Source of the DNA: Isoetes taiwanensis
Taxonomy: Eukaryota > Streptophyta > Lycopodiopsida > Isoetales > Isoetaceae
NCBI GenBank assembly: GCA_021234155.1
Contig: JAJEKV010000003.1
Location: forward strand, 19,078,386-19,142,385
Reading direction: 5' to 3'
DNA length: 64,000 nucleotides
How positions within the stretch are numbered: position 1 is the stretch's first letter; the number at the start of each line of letters is the position of its first letter. Positions 49,388 to 61,636 of the stretch are shown here, piece after piece. The position numbers and the translations under genes were made by a program. The notes under the pieces are model-generated. The model was not told the origin of the DNA. It searched no databases and saw nothing but the letters and a program-made list of their open reading frames with translations.

Positions 49388-50790
49388 TCACAATTGGGTA
49401 GGCATTGAATTTTCTAGGTTCAATAAAGCATGCGAGCCCCTTTCCAATGTACTCTTCAATTTCTTAACTTCATCAAGTAACGACATGAGATTAAGGCTTG
49501 CCAATTCCAGCATCTTATTTGTTACTGCAAGTGTTGTGTATAGCTGTAAAGAAACAAGTCAGACACAAAGCACGAATAGAAATTTGATGGACTCTTTTTA
49601 CTTGAGCCACCTTTTGCGTCAATCGTAGCCAAGATTGGCCTGTATGTGCCAATGCCAAATTCAGCTGGCTAGATGTCCTCTGCGCACATTCTCAAGTTTG
49701 TTACCATATCATTAAAATATAGAATTCTCTTCTAAGGTTTATTATCCAAACAAAGTAAGCTCCCTACAAGAATTTAACTTATTAGGATGAAAGAACATGC
49801 TACACAATGAAATAGATCTTCACCGCAGTTCATGTTTTTGTAAAGTCATTTCGTGATTTTATACAACTTCCCATAAAAAATCTATGCAGCTCATAATGAA
49901 GCAGTATGAATTGTGAATAATAACAGGCTATCTCTAACTGCTAGAAACTCAGATTTACAACTGGGCAACTTTGCAGGTAGCCGAGCTTTGTATTAGATTT
50001 GTAAGCACTACGTTTTATGCCATGCCCCCCATAAACTGCTCATAAAACAGAATACAATTTTCTTTGACGTAAATTGCCACCTACATCAATCACGATCTAA
50101 TTGTCAATTGAGTGCGCACTACTATCTGGCAAAAACCATACCTCAAAAACGTTATATAGGCTCTGATTTTTCACATTTGCTTCCTGTATATCTGAAAATG
50201 AACAATCTCCATGTTTAAGCCCATAAGTACAAGTTCCAAAAGATTCTCTTAGCAATTAAAAGATTTTACCAGTAGTTATGTTGGCGGATGAGGATGAAGG
50301 CAAATCAACAGGAGACGGAAAATACTCCTTTGTCAAATCTTGAAGTAAGTCACCAATACAAAGAAGAGGGCCACCTGATGTACATGCTATTTCCTGCAAA
50401 ATTATGCATACATCAGAAGATCTAAAAGGAAGATCTCAAATGTCTCTTGCACATCTTAGCATAAAGGGAAATGGAGAAAATTAGATATATATAGCATAAC
50501 AATAACATGAGTTTTCGATTCATAGATTTTGCAACGCAACAGTGAACACACAATGAACAAACTACCCATTTGAGTATGGATTTTCCAAAGCGATACTGCT
50601 GGAATAGCCCATTTTTCTTTTATCCATAAACACTGTTTATCTTCGCATTTGAGGGGAAGAAGGAAAATTTCATGCCACGTTCTAGACAAAAAGTAACTAA
50701 AACTAAAAAAGAAATACGGAGGGATTCAGCTGATACCATTGCAGTTGCGAAGGTAGCTTTGGCCTGCGATGTTGCAACAAAATGTAGCAT
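49388..50790 (-). CDS. Small coiled-coil protein of unknown function (4 exons)
   Basis: Exons on the minus strand: 50790-50737, 50393-50270, 50191-50142 and 49543-49388. Splice phases agree (0, 1, 0), giving 127 residues. The start MLHFVATSQ at 50790 is the first ATG of the open stretch; exon 1 is the least certain. Exon 2 reads EIACTSGGPLLCIGDLLQDL, then PSPVDLPSSSS. Exon 4 is helical and heptad-like: LYTTLAVTNKMLELASLNLM, LLDEVKKLKSTLE, ending LENSMPTQL. No catalytic motif, signal peptide or membrane segment is seen. I do not recognise the family. It resembles subunits of small helical complexes only in general character. Confidence 0.6.
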
Positions 50791-51004
50791 TCGCCGGAGT
50801 GTTAGGTTTTCAATATTATTACTGTTTCTGGCCAACGTCTATTCTGCCCTCCCGTCCAATAATATCTTGCCACGCGGCATTTTTTTTTTTATTGTTTCAA
50901 AGCCAGGAAGTTCCAGAGAAAGAAATCGGTTGTGCGTTCCGGGATCCACCTCCGTTCCACAGATTTGTCTTCGGTTCCGCAGATTTTACATTGCATTCCA
51001 GTGA

Positions 51005-51155
51005 TCGCATGTCAACCCAGGCAGGTTTCAATGCCAGGAAAGGCATGTAACTATGTAACTATGTAACTGGAAGGCCAGTTACATGCCTTTCCTGGCATGT
51101 CAACCCAGGCAGGTTTCAATGCCAGGAAAGGCATGTTGTAACTGGCCTTTCTTGT
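51005..51155. repeat. Interleaved direct and inverted duplication (palindrome)
   Basis: CATGTCAACCCAGGCAGG followed by TTTCAATGCCAGGAAAGGCA occurs twice (from 51008 and 51097). Between them AGTTACATGCCTTTCCTGGC is the reverse complement of the direct copy, so 51030-51100 folds into a long hairpin. TAACTATG is also repeated three times in the loop. Confidence 0.85.
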
Positions 51156-51540
51156 ATACGTAAAAGCCACTTAATGCCCTGTTCACATGCATAAAAATAA
51201 AAAAACGTCGGCTGCAAAGCGGCGTGACATCCTAAGCGTATTTGCAGATTTCATAGCAAGGTCGCGCAAATTTTTTTTGCAGCCACAGACACACCCATCG
51301 CGGAAACTGCAGCAGCTAGAAGAGAAATCAGTTCTGCTGCACCGCTGGTCACGCCCACCTCCATCGCTGCTGCTATTCTAGAACCTCATGTGAATCTACC
51401 ATAAGTGGCATTCAGCCGTCTAGACCTATCATGTGTTGCCACGTGCCTATATTTTTGCGAGAAATGTTGACTTAGGCCTTTTTTTTACGGTAGTCTTATT
51501 TCTAAAAGTCACATATTTTATCAAATGATGTTTACATAGC

Positions 51541-51700
51541 TACCGGGAACCAAGTTCCGGTTCCTGTTCCCAACTTCGATCCCCAGGGTCCAGAGTTCAG
51601 GGAACTCTTAGACAAGTTCCCAATATATGTGCTACTGGGAACTACATTCCGGACGAAGTTCACATAAATGGGAACTTGAGTTCCCAGTAGCAAATTTTAA
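51541..51700. repeat. GGGAACT/AGTTCCC inverted-repeat cluster
   Basis: CTACTGGGAACT (51632) and AGTTCCCAGTAG (51679) form a 12-base inverted repeat. Further GGGAACC, AGTTCC and GGGAACTC copies lie in the 90 bases before it. It could be a small foldback element. The rest to 52.2 kb has repeated GAAGCTC/CCATCGAA words and a duplicated TCATTCCTGCAGGTCCGACC (52125, 52186). Confidence 0.6.
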
Positions 51701-52237
51701 TTAGCGTCAAATTAATTGAATTTACAAAGCAACAACAAAAAAAAATGCCGAAATACCAAGAAAATCTTTTTTTTCTCCCTTTCGTGGCTTTTGGCGCCTG
51801 ATTCGTGATGTCGCATCTCTGCTGCTGCCTGAACTCAAATCGAAACAGCTTTGGTTGAAGTCGGAACACCTCTGGTTGAAGTCGGATCGGAGCTATCGAA
51901 GGTTTGAAGCTCCTGCCATCGAAGCTCTACTTTTGAAGCTCTGCCATCAAATTTTTGAAGCTCCTGTTGTGCCATCGAAGTTTCGATGCCAAGCCTAGTT
52001 CTGCGTCTGCCATTGGATCGGAGGGAGCCTGCTGCTCTGCTATCGAAATCTGAACTCTGAAGGTGAGTTCATTTCCACCTGTCCTCATTCCTACATCTCT
52101 CATTTCTTCATTTCTTCATCTCTCATTCCTGCAGGTCCGACCTCTGCTTCATCTCTCCATAAGCTGCATTTTTTCATTCCCTCATTCCTGCAGGTCCGAC
52201 CTCTATTGGCTGTGACGTTTGCGGCAGGAGCTTTGCT

Positions 52238-52534
52238 TGTGACGTCCCCTACTTCTTCTACGATGCTTCCATCGTATTGGAAGGCGGAGTTCATCCCCCT
52301 GGCAGCCAAGCTGACAGGGGCCATCCACCTGACACCAATCCTTTGACAATGGATCGGTGAGGAAGAATGGATGGGTCATTTGTCCCGTCTTCCCTCGGGA
52401 TTGTCCTAGCTGCGGAAGTGTGAGTAAACATAAGCACATGACATCAAATGTAAACAGAGTCACCTCGAAGGGTGACTATACCATAGCATACATGTAATAG
52501 CACATCAACAATATCATCATCACATGGGGGATCT
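52238..52534 (-). mobile_element. Partial gypsy LTR (about 300 bp) abutting a full LTR
   Basis: It starts TGTGACGTCCCCTAC, like the LTR at 52535, and shares its layout (CACTTCC of GCGGAAG, then CACCTCGAAGGGTG). It stops after about 297 bases exactly where the complete LTR begins. It is a remnant of a second element of the family, cut by insertion or recombination. Confidence 0.75.
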
Positions 52535-54106
52535 TGTGACGTCCCCTACTCGCATACAGTGCCCTCACCGTATACAAACAGGAGTTCTCCCCCCATACCA
52601 GCTCCACACTGATACAGGGCCCTCCACACATCACTGCACCCGTAACGAGTCCCAGTGGGAAGAGTGAAGGTGTCATTCTACCCTGTCTCCCTCAGGGCCA
52701 ACCTAGCTGCGGAAGCGTAAACATACATGTCAGTATATAACATAAGCGCATAACCACCTCCAAGGGTGGTCCATCACATCTGCATAAACAAGGTGAGCAC
52801 AATACATATGGGAAGCTCTACCCAAGGCTCAGACTCAAGGGGATGACTGACGGCTTGGGTCTCCAGAGTTCATTGCAGACAGAATTCATGGCAATGGCTT
52901 TGGCTGGTATATGAACATGGCATAGGGTTGTCCACTCCATCCGCCCCTCCCTCGTGCACACTTTGCGAGTAGGCTGAAAAGTGTTGGGACTGGGATCAGT
53001 AGCCCGGCCGGATGCATAGCCAAAAGGGCTATTCACGGGTTTCATCTCCCGATTCGATGGGGCGGTAGGGATCATCCCCTCCGAGAGGTCTACATCTTTG
53101 ACTCAAGGTGACTAGAGGGCCCTTTGCCCGTGATTCGACTTGAACCCATTGGAAGGTGAACCCCACCCCACGGGTGTCGAGCCCATGCCTTGCCGCACTT
53201 TCGGTGGCAAGGCATTAGACCTAGTCACAATGATCCCCGGTAGCACTAACACACCATAGGGATCGTTCAAGAGTCGAGAACACGAACCTCCTTCTAAGCC
53301 GGCCGGCCCTTCACCCACAACCGGTGTGGTTCTTGTGCACAGGCGAATCTACAAAGTGTGCTAGAGAGGCTACTCTAGGAGCATCAACTACAAGCCTTAG
53401 GGCCTCTACCCCCCTTCCCAATACAAGGAGTTCACAAAGATACATCATCCATATACATCACAGAAGAACTAAAGAACTAGATCTAGTCTAGATCATAGAG
53501 TTAGGTTCTTTAGTTAGTGTCCGAGATCTAAGATCTAGATAGCTACTATGGGCAATTTAATAGTCTAAACTTATTTGGTTCTATGACTAGGAGGCGGTTT
53601 AAGCTATTAAATTGACCAAATACCTGATCCCCGAAAGTGGCTCCTCGACTGAAGTTCAACCATCCTGGCTGGTGATCAATTCGTGAAAACCGATGGCGCA
53701 ATTCGGCAGGCGTGCGGGATGCGGTTTTGGCTCCAGGGCAGCCAAAAGCAGGGGCTCTAAAAACCCTAAGGGCGAAAACTAGCAAGTTAGGGTTTTCCTA
53801 CCCTAAATAGACATGGGTTTAGGGCTAGGGTTTCCAATTATCCCTTTTTGGCATGTGGGATAATTGGAAAGGGCCCACTTGCCATTAATGGCTAGGTGGC
53901 AAAATATGCCTACATGGAAAAGTGTGCCCACATTAATGTGCATAAGTACACATTAATAACATGTGAATCATACCTAGCAAGTTGCCCCTAGGGCTACTTA
54001 CCTGGCTATCCGTCATTACCGTCGTGGGTCGGAGTGGCGGTCTGGCGATTTAGGCAAAGACAAGATAATGCGTTCGGGACCGTATAATCGTCTTTGGAAC
54101 GTCACA
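52535..54106 (-). repeat. Gypsy LTR, complete (1572 bp)
   Basis: Plus-strand reading starts TGTGACGTCCCC and ends GGAACGTCACA, so ends form TGTGACG...CGTCACA inverted repeats. The next bases TTCTCCCCACC give a purine-rich GGTGGGGAGAA tract on the minus strand, placing this as the 3' LTR of the minus-strand element to its right. It is homologous to the LTR at 27976-29572. Confidence 0.88.
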
Positions 54107-54977
54107 TTCTCCCCACCTTGAAATGATGTTGTCGCGGCATCGTGGGTCCCCACCTTGGGATCTTCCTAATCGCAATAACGCAATCAAGCGTGATGCATAC
54201 AATATAATAGTTATACATTTATCAAGATTACCCTAAGGTAATATTTTTAGAACATTATCACGTCATCATACTATGGAATACTTATCAATTCATAACATCA
54301 TTAAACAAGTTATTCGCTATCTCAGTTATTATGACATTAAGTTAGACAAAATTTCAACATTTCATATCCATAATTATTGTTCGAGGTACTCTTCGTTCCT
54401 TGCAACACATTCCAACAAAATTTGTGTTGCAAGTCTTCGTAGCTTCGACCTCCTTGCCCCCCCGAGCTCTATTGGCTCACAGGTCGACACCACGTTAGTA
54501 CCATTTAATTATTTAATAAATTTTGGTTATATGGTGACCACCCCACCTATCTACATGGATGCATGGCTAATCTCCGGTGGGAAGAGGGTGAATCTTCCAT
54601 TATGGCCGTGGAGCGGCGCCCTATGTGCCTATATGCCGCTCATGCCTACACCCTAGTTGCCCGGGTGGAGGATAGGTCCTTCCCAGTATATGGGGCGTGA
54701 AGGCTGATTCCTCCTATCAAAGCATATATGGGGCTAGAGGTGCTTTTCCTATCGTGCATTCCTTCATGACCTCCTTTCTCTCTAGGTCGCCTACTTCCGT
54801 GGGGACAGTAGACTTTCTAATCTACCTTCCACTGCCTATGAAAACGGTCATGCCTACATTGACATTACACCCGCCCTAGAGATCACCGTAGTGGTCCCAT
54901 CATTGGTAACACGCATGCGACCCTACCTAGCATAGGTTGCATCGCGTAGATTAATCTTAACTATACATAGAATTAAT

Positions 54978-55275
54978 CTACACAAATCGACATGCCCGAG
55001 CCGATTTCTTAGGAGATGACCTTGCCGTCCCATTGCTCCATAAAGCTGTGGGTCTTGCTTTTACTAAATCTTTCTTAAGTACCCATGTCGCGTCTTCCAG
55101 CGGTAAGTGTTTCCACTTGACCAAGTATTGGAGGAATCGATCTCCTCGTTTTCTTGAAAGCTTTATCAAGAATCAGTGCGGAACTATCTCCGGTTCCTCC
55201 TCCATCATTTCCAACAAGCGTTGGAGTGTCCAAGACTTCGTGCGGGTTTGGAGTGTGCTTCTTTAACAAACTCAC
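54978..55275 (-). pseudogene. Gypsy chromodomain
   Basis: Two overlapping frames hold the chromodomain at the integrase C-terminus. The second has RFLQYLVKWKHLPLEDATW, the typical chromo core with Trp residues. The DDSSA-like linker and ILDKAF segment are in the other frame, so one frameshift lies at about 55140. Chromodomains direct such elements to heterochromatin. Confidence 0.85.
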
Positions 55276-55435
55276 GTGGAAGACCTTATGAATCTTTAGG
55301 TGTCTTTGGCAAGTCTAGCTTGTAGGCTTGATTACCTACTCTCTCGACTATTCTCAAAGGTCCAGCCCACCTTGGAGCAAGCTTCTTGCAATTCCGATCC
55401 CGAGCCGCCGCTTCACCTTGATCTTGAGCCAAACA

Positions 55436-56981
55436 TCATCTCCAACTTTGAACTCTCTTCTTCGTTCGATGCTTGTCGGTGATGCTCTTTTGTCGACTTC
55501 TTGCTGCTAGCGGATACCCTCGAACCTCTTCCACAAGCTGCTGCATATTAGCCAACATCTGGCTTTGAAACTTCCACTTTTGACACGGGGTTGTGCCAAG
55601 TGCGGAGTTAAAGCGATAGCCGTAATTGATCATAAGCGGTGACATTTGGGATGATTCCCGCTTGGTGCTATTGTATGCAAACTCCACCAAGTGAATAAAT
55701 TCTTCCCACATACCTTGCTTATTCGGACATAGTTTCGTAGCATGTCCTCTAAAAATCCTGTTGGTCCGCTCCGTTTGGCCATCCGTCGAGGATGATATGC
55801 GTGCTCATGGATAGCTGCGTCTGGATTGTCGCAAAGAGGTCCCGCCAAAAGGCGCTCATGAATTTCGGATCCCTGTCGGAGATGATCTCCCTTGGCATGC
55901 CATGAAGCCTAAAGATCTCTTTGGTGAAGAGCCCATTTGTATCCATAGCCGTATCTGTGGTCCTGCAAGGCACAAAATGTGCCATTTTCGACAACTTGTC
56001 GACTACTACCATCAAAGCGTCTTTCCCTCTTACGGTCCTTGGGAGTCCTGTGATGAAATCCATGCTAATCACCTCCCACTTAGCGTTTGGCACCGCTAAT
56101 GGCTCTAATGCCCCTGGAATTCGAAGCTGCTCCGCCTTTGTCTGCTGGCATAGCTGACATTCCTTGATGTAGCGAGCTACCTGCTTCTTCATTCCTGGCC
56201 AATAATAGCTGCTGCGCACTTTGAAATATGTTTTCATGAATCCCGCATGGCCAGCTATTGGGCTGTTGTGCGTGTCATGGAGGATCAATTTCCTTACCCC
56301 TGATGACTCAGGTACGCACAACTTGTCCTTATGATATAACAGGTTGCCCTCCTTCTTATAATGCTTGAAGGCTTCCCGCTCTTTATCTGTTCTAGCCTCC
56401 CTAGAGAGGCTTGCCCATATTTCTCTGAAATCCACATCCGTTGGCAAGGACTCTTCAATCTTCTTACCAAAGTCGCTGGAGAGCGTCGAAATTGCATTGC
56501 AATGCACTCTAGTTGTCATGGGATGCCTCGAAAGCGCATCTGCTACCACATTGAGCTTCCCCGGCTTGTAGACTATATCAAAGTCATATTCCTCGAGGAA
56601 CTCCATCCACCTCTGCTGCCTCAGATTAAGGTGTGGTTGCGTGAATACATACTGGAGGCTCTGATGGTCGGTATCCAATTGGAACTTCCTTCCTAAGAGG
56701 TAATGCCTCCATATTCTTAGTGCCCTGACAACCGCAAGCAATTCCTGGTCGTGCGTTGGGTAGCGCGTCTCGGCGTCGTTCATCTTCCTGGAGTCATACG
56801 CTACCACACGCTCTTCCTGCATAAGCACTGCCCCTGTAGCTATCTTACTTGCATCTGTTGCTACAAGCTTGTCTTTTTCCGGGTCCGGCAGGGTTAAGAC
56901 AGGTGCTGTCGTCAGGGCTTCTTTCAACAATTCAAACCCCTTTTGGGCTTTCTTGTGCCAATGCTCTGCCCAATCTTTCAC
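55436..56981 (-). pseudogene. Gypsy RNase H and integrase
   Basis: The 410-residue frame 56981-55749 has RNase H (VATDASKIATGAVLMQ, DTDHQSLQYVF, NVVADALSRHP), then integrase with the HHCC zinc motif (HDTHNSPIAGHAGFMKTY ... CQLCQQTK) and core Asp in SMDFITGLP and ISDRDPKF. It is frameshifted near 55775. The rest (55711-55436) reads EFIHLVEFAYNSTKRES with the E-containing helix degraded. Confidence 0.92.
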
Positions 56982-56989
56982 CTTCTACG

Positions 56990-57860
56990 CCCCTCGTCGG
57001 TGCATTAATGGTGCCGCTATCTTAGCAAAGTTCTTCACGAACTTCTCAGTAGTACCCCTGCTAGCAGAAAACTTCGACCTCATGCACATTCTTTCGGTGC
57101 CGGCCATTGAATGACGGCTTCAATCTTGGCGGGGATCCGTTGAGATTCCTTCTGCTGAGATTACGTGACCCAGGTATTCCACCTTCTCTGTTGCGAAGTG
57201 GCACTTCGACAACTTGGCGTACAACTAGTGCCTCTTCAACTTCTCTAGCACCCTCCTTAAGTGTTGTACGTGCTCCTCAAGGGATCTGCTATACACCAAA
57301 ATGTCGTCAAAGAATACAATCACAAAGGTGTCCAAAACTCCTCAAGATGTCGTTCATGAGCCTCATGAACGTCGGCGGGGCATTCGATAAGCGAAAGGCA
57401 TTAAAGTGAACTCATAGTGCCCATACAAGCGTTCTGAAGGCGGTCTTATGGATATCTTCCTCCTTTATCCGGATCTGATGATAAGCGACCTTAAGTCGAT
57501 TTTGGAGAAGATCCTTGCTCCTTGAAGCTGATCCATCAAGTCGATGCGATCTTGCGGCGATACTTGTTCTTAATGGTGTGCTTATTCAAGCGCCTATAGT
57601 CTATGCACATCCTCAAGGATCCATCCTTCTTCTTGACAAAAGAATGGGTGCTCCAAGCGGCGAGACGCGCTAGGCCTAATGAAGCCTAGGTCGAGTAGCT
57701 CCTGCAATTGCTTCTTTAGCTCCGACAACTCTTGCGTCGTCATTCTGTATGGAGCCTTGCTTGTCGGCTTTGTTCCCGGTTCGAGTGCTATCTCGCACTC
57801 GACTCCCCTATAAGGAGGAAGCTGCTTGATCTCATCTAGAAAGAGATCATGGAACTCGTG
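56990..57860 (-). pseudogene. Gypsy reverse transcriptase, heavily broken
   Basis: Fragments in several frames on the minus strand: IFSKIDLRS, MPFALSNAPPTFMRLMNDIL, and [11 protein letters not shown]-equivalent sequence near 57300. Multiple stops; not functional. Confidence 0.8.
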
Positions 57861-57870
57861 ATCAGCTTAG

Positions 57871-58176
57871 CTATTTGCCCGGCAACTTGCTGAGCACCTT
57901 GTCTCCCTTGCTTCCTTCTGATTCCGGCTCACTAGCCTCAAGCTTGAAGATGTATGCTACCTGCTCACTCTTGATGCACTTGAACAGCTGTTTAGAAGAC
58001 ATGCACTGCATGATGGGAACAACTTCTTTACCTGTGATCTCAATGATCTTGCCGTCGGGCGTTGGGAAGGTCACCTTCCGCTTTCCACAATCAATAATGG
58101 CCCCTGCTGGTCCAAGGTACTCCATACCTATGATCAGGTCGTATTTGCCAATGCCCATCACCCTCGCCCCCATCAC
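57871..58176 (-). pseudogene. Gypsy aspartic protease
   Basis: It reads YDLIIGMEYLGPAGAIIDCG, then KRKVTFPTPDGK, the usual C-terminal half of the retropepsin. The catalytic DSG (in IDSGSS-like sequence near 58340) is in another frame. Confidence 0.8.
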
Positions 58177-58399
58177 GGATTTTTAATCCACGACGGTCGA
58201 TGTCGAAGTTGATTCTCTTACCCGATGCGCTTTCTTGCTCCACTTGCTAAGACAACGGGCCTTGGCTTTGACTTTAGTGGTTTCAACTTCAACACTTGAA
58301 CCATTCTGGGGGATGCAAAGTTATGGCTACTTCCTGAGTCTATCAAGACTATGAAGGACTTGGCCTTGGCCTTCCCTACTGTGGAAATTACTTTATCTT

Positions 58400-59790
58400 G
58401 GCTCTCTCCGCTTGCTCAGATATCTATTGCGGCAAAGATATGACACTCACCCCTGAATGTAGTCGCGGGCTTCCTCGCCGCCGTCGTCGTCGGACAGAGT
58501 GTCCCAATCTCCCAACTCTGCTAGTCTTTGCACTCATGGACGTATGGGCGGTTCATTTGTCCTATGGCTTTGGTTGGAAGCACCGAAGCAAAAGCTGCTT
58601 TTCTATGCACTCCTGTCTCTCTTCTCCTTGGGCATGGCACGCAAGAAGGATCGCCTTTGCTTTGGAGTAGTTTGACCCTTCCTCGCTTATCTTTAAAGGT
58701 TACTGCTTCTTCTCCTTTTTGCTTCCCCGATTGCTACTATATGGGGCTCTAGCTGGTCTGGGCGTTTGTCCTCGGGCTAAAAGCTTTGTTGCCTTGCCTT
58801 TGTCGATAATCTTGCTGCCTCTGCCCGCTACTCGAGGTCCAGTTCCTTGCAAGCTTATTGCCTTGGACTAAAACCCGATCTTTGTTCTAGGGTTTATTGC
58901 CCTTACAAACTGCGGATCTCCTCATTCAGACCTTCAATGTAGCTTTCTCTTTGCATGCTTCTCGCCCTAACTTTGGCACATCTGACCTCAGACCTCATGA
59001 ATTCCTCGGTATATTTCTGGGTGACTTGTTGCCTTCTTTGCAACTGTAAAGCTGGCGCATCATGTTGGACTTGTGCTCCCTGGGGCGTAATGGTGCTTGA
59101 AGGCTTTAGCGAACTTCACGAACTTACAAGCATCCTGCTTAAGCCATGTGCCTTTGCATAACCCTTCCACCAAATCCGTGCGGCTCCTTTCAAGTTGGCT
59201 GTTGCCACTCTACCTTTGTCCTTATCCTTCATGCCATACGCATTGCCGTACTCACTCATTTCGTCCGAGCCATGCCTCTGCTTCCAATCGACCTGTTCTC
59301 CCAGAAGCTGTTCGATTCAGGGCCTTCCATACATTGCCCGGTCGCGAGAATCTACCTTCTTACGGTAGTCGGAGGCTCGGTGTCCCTTTGCCTTGCATCT
59401 GTAGGGTTTTCTCGCCTTGCATCTGTCCGGTCCACGGGCTGCTCTTCCTCTTCCTCGAATCGGAGTCGAATCTGAACTTGAGTCGGAGGATTAAATTTGG
59501 GGACCTCCTTCTCTTGCTTCTCTTCTTGTCTCTTCTGTTTTTTCGAACTGATGCTTGAGGCAATCGGAAGGCGTTGCCCACCGAGGCCAGCTCCCTACTT
59601 GCAGGCGGGACGGCAAGGCCTTTATCTGTTCCAGGTCCATCCTCATCTGAGATATTTCCTCTTCTGGGGTGATGGCTCCAAATTCCTCGAACAGGTTCCT
59701 TGCCGGGCGTGGCCTGGGGGGACTCTGTTCTTCCATATGTTCCCGACATTGTCGTTCCCCTGAGCTTAGGCCTCTAGCTGCATACACAAG
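58400..59790 (-). pseudogene. Gypsy gag
   Basis: The minus strand has SGERQCREHMEEQSPPRP, ISQMRMDLEQIKALPSRLQ, GAARIW, YTEEFMRSEVRC and ESYIEGLNEEIR: the order expected for a gag capsid region. It is split by frameshifts and stops. An AT-rich 170-base insertion (about 59770-59945) lies upstream. Confidence 0.7.
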
Positions 59791-59960
59791 TAGTTCATGG
59801 CTATATGGTTAGTTTTACATGTTCCCTTGCATTGTTTATGTTTGTTGGTATAGTTGGGGACACAAGATTCATCAACAAAACATTTATAGTGCAAAAGAAT
59901 TATATTCATATTTTATAGTATGCTACTACAAATTAAAACTTCCGGGATCAAGATTGCTAA

Positions 59961-61500
59961 CTATTCTTGATGCTGCCGGTAGGATGGATTATCCTCTAGG
60001 AACTTTTTCACTTGGGCTGCTCCCACTGAATGACCCAAGTTCCTAAGGACGTTGGCTGAAGATCCGCCTTGCAAGGCTCTCGCCAAGTCTTCTACTCTGC
60101 GGTCGGAGGTATAAGCTGCGGTCACCGCCAGTCTTCCCTGCCACCATGCGGTATGGCGAAGTCGAAAACATCGAGTGCTCTTGCTCTCTTCACGGGGATG
60201 GCATACTTTCGGTGTTGAGGGGCAGCAGCGCATGCCGGCCAAATCTCGATAAGCGCCAATTAGCATCGATACTCCTTCCTGCGCCTCACGGGGGTGAATT
60301 TGCGGTGAATTACGCTATTCTTCCATCCATCGGCGGGGAAGGTAATACCATAGCGACTGGATTTGCGGGGGCGGAATCTTCGGCCACTTTCGGTATCGGC
60401 TCGTGTGCGCGCCAAAGTCATCTACTTCCCTTTGTGATGAGCTCCCAGTAGTCTCGGCCGATTCTTTGAAGCTCTCCGAGGTCGAACTTCGCCCCTTCTC
60501 TCGGGGAGGCGTTGACGGCGAGCTTGCCGTTAGGATGTTCGATGTTGCGTGGCGGATCCCCATCTGTTCTGTAGGGCAAGGAACTCTTCTTCCGTCGGTG
60601 GTTGATTTGCGGCTTGGTGCGCCTCCATGTCACGCTTGATCTTTGCTTTGTAGGCACGGATGCCGATTGGTCGACTCTCCCGTGTAAGTGTCGGCTTCCC
60701 TTACTTGGAGGGGGAAGTCGGATGCTCCTCGGACGATGAAATCGTCAGTCCGTTCGCCGGAGTTGGTGCAGCAACTCCTCAGTGCATACTCCCTTTCCCC
60801 ACGCTCCGGGAGGTTTTGGATGTCGCTTAGAAGCGAAACTCCTGCGCCGACAATAATGGGGGCTAGGCTTGTAATGCCTAGCCAAAGGGTGTGGCGACTC
60901 TAAGGGTTTGCCGGCTTCTCTCGAAGTCCGCCACTCTGATTACGCTTTGTCGGCTCCCTCTGTGGGGTCGAGCTCGGCGTAGTCTTCCTCCTCCTCGATT
61001 GTTGCTCGTCACGAGTCCTCTGTTCTTTCCCTTCTTGCTCCTGTTCATCTGCGTAAGGAGCCGTTGTTCTCTTTGCTATGGCTAATGGGTCTATGTCCAA
61101 GGGGGAATGGAGGTTTCCCCCGGTGTTTCGACGCGGTGGGTGAGAAAGATTGCCGAGGCGGTGTTGAAAGAAGTACTTGGTCCTATTGACGGTTAGGACC
61201 ATTGGCTCGAGTGTGTATTTGCGCTTTGTTTGTCGGTATTTGGCGATGTTCGGGGACGTCGTCTAATCTTTGCCGCGAGGATTGTCTAGGAACAAAGTAG
61301 CCTACACAAGGGGGAGCTGTACTAGCTACCTGGTTCTACCCTAGCTTGGAACTTCGAGACAAGACTCTCTTGTAAAAGCTGGGGTTGCGTGCAAGGTTGC
61401 TTGGACGTCTACCTCTTTCCTGAAGATATGGAAGATTTGGTCGACGTCGGCCTCGGCAAAGGCGACATGGCCGCTGTACCATCTGCGAAAATCAGAGGTT
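59961..61500 (-). pseudogene. Broken minus-strand coding sequence upstream of gag
   Basis: GC-rich DNA with hydrophilic frames that appear to continue one another across frameshifts: MATSDFRRWYSGHVAF (61498), AKRTTAPYADEQEQEGKEQR (61083), GASDFPLQVREADTYTGE, RPIGIRAYKAKIKRDMEAH, GAKFDLGELQRIGRDYWEL and RVEDLARALQGGSSANVLRN. I do not recognise the protein. It may be the 5' part of gag or an extra retroelement frame. Plus-strand open frames here are less convincing. Confidence 0.4.
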
Positions 61501-61621
61501 GCCATTGGTTAATTGCAGAAGAGGGTAACAAACGGTTGCAAGGGCGCCTCAGGGAGTTGAGAAATCGGCTAGAAGGGCAGGAACAGATTTGTAGGGTGCT
61601 ATCTGAGAAATGAGGGGTCTA

Positions 61622-61636
61622 TTTATAGAAAAGGGG
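61622..61636 (-). promoter_or_regulatory. TATA box on the minus strand
   Basis: CTATAAATAGACCCC on the minus strand lies about 130 bases upstream of ATGGCAACC (61498). Spacing is suitable for a pol II core promoter driving the broken frame at 59.96-61.5 kb. Confidence 0.55.

Larger units (their letters stand above)
54107..59830 (-). mobile_element. Ty3/gypsy chromovirus internal region, decayed
   Basis: Minus-strand gag (59.8-58.4 kb), protease (58.18-57.87), RT (57.85-57.0), RNase H and integrase (56.98-55.44) and chromodomain (55.28-54.98) occur in the standard order, with many stops and frameshifts. The 3' LTR is at 52535-54106. No 5' LTR or primer site is seen up to the window end, so the element is either 5'-truncated or longer than the window. 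Confidence 0.88.

Noticed and set aside
59146-59558. Plus-strand open frames opposite gag
   Set aside because: Antisense shadows of the gag region; the minus strand carries the recognisable gag order.
61389-61613. 74-residue plus-strand frame (CLDVYLFPEDMEDLVDVG)
   Set aside because: Opposes a minus-strand TATA box and ATG and has no promoter of its own; kept as unlikely.
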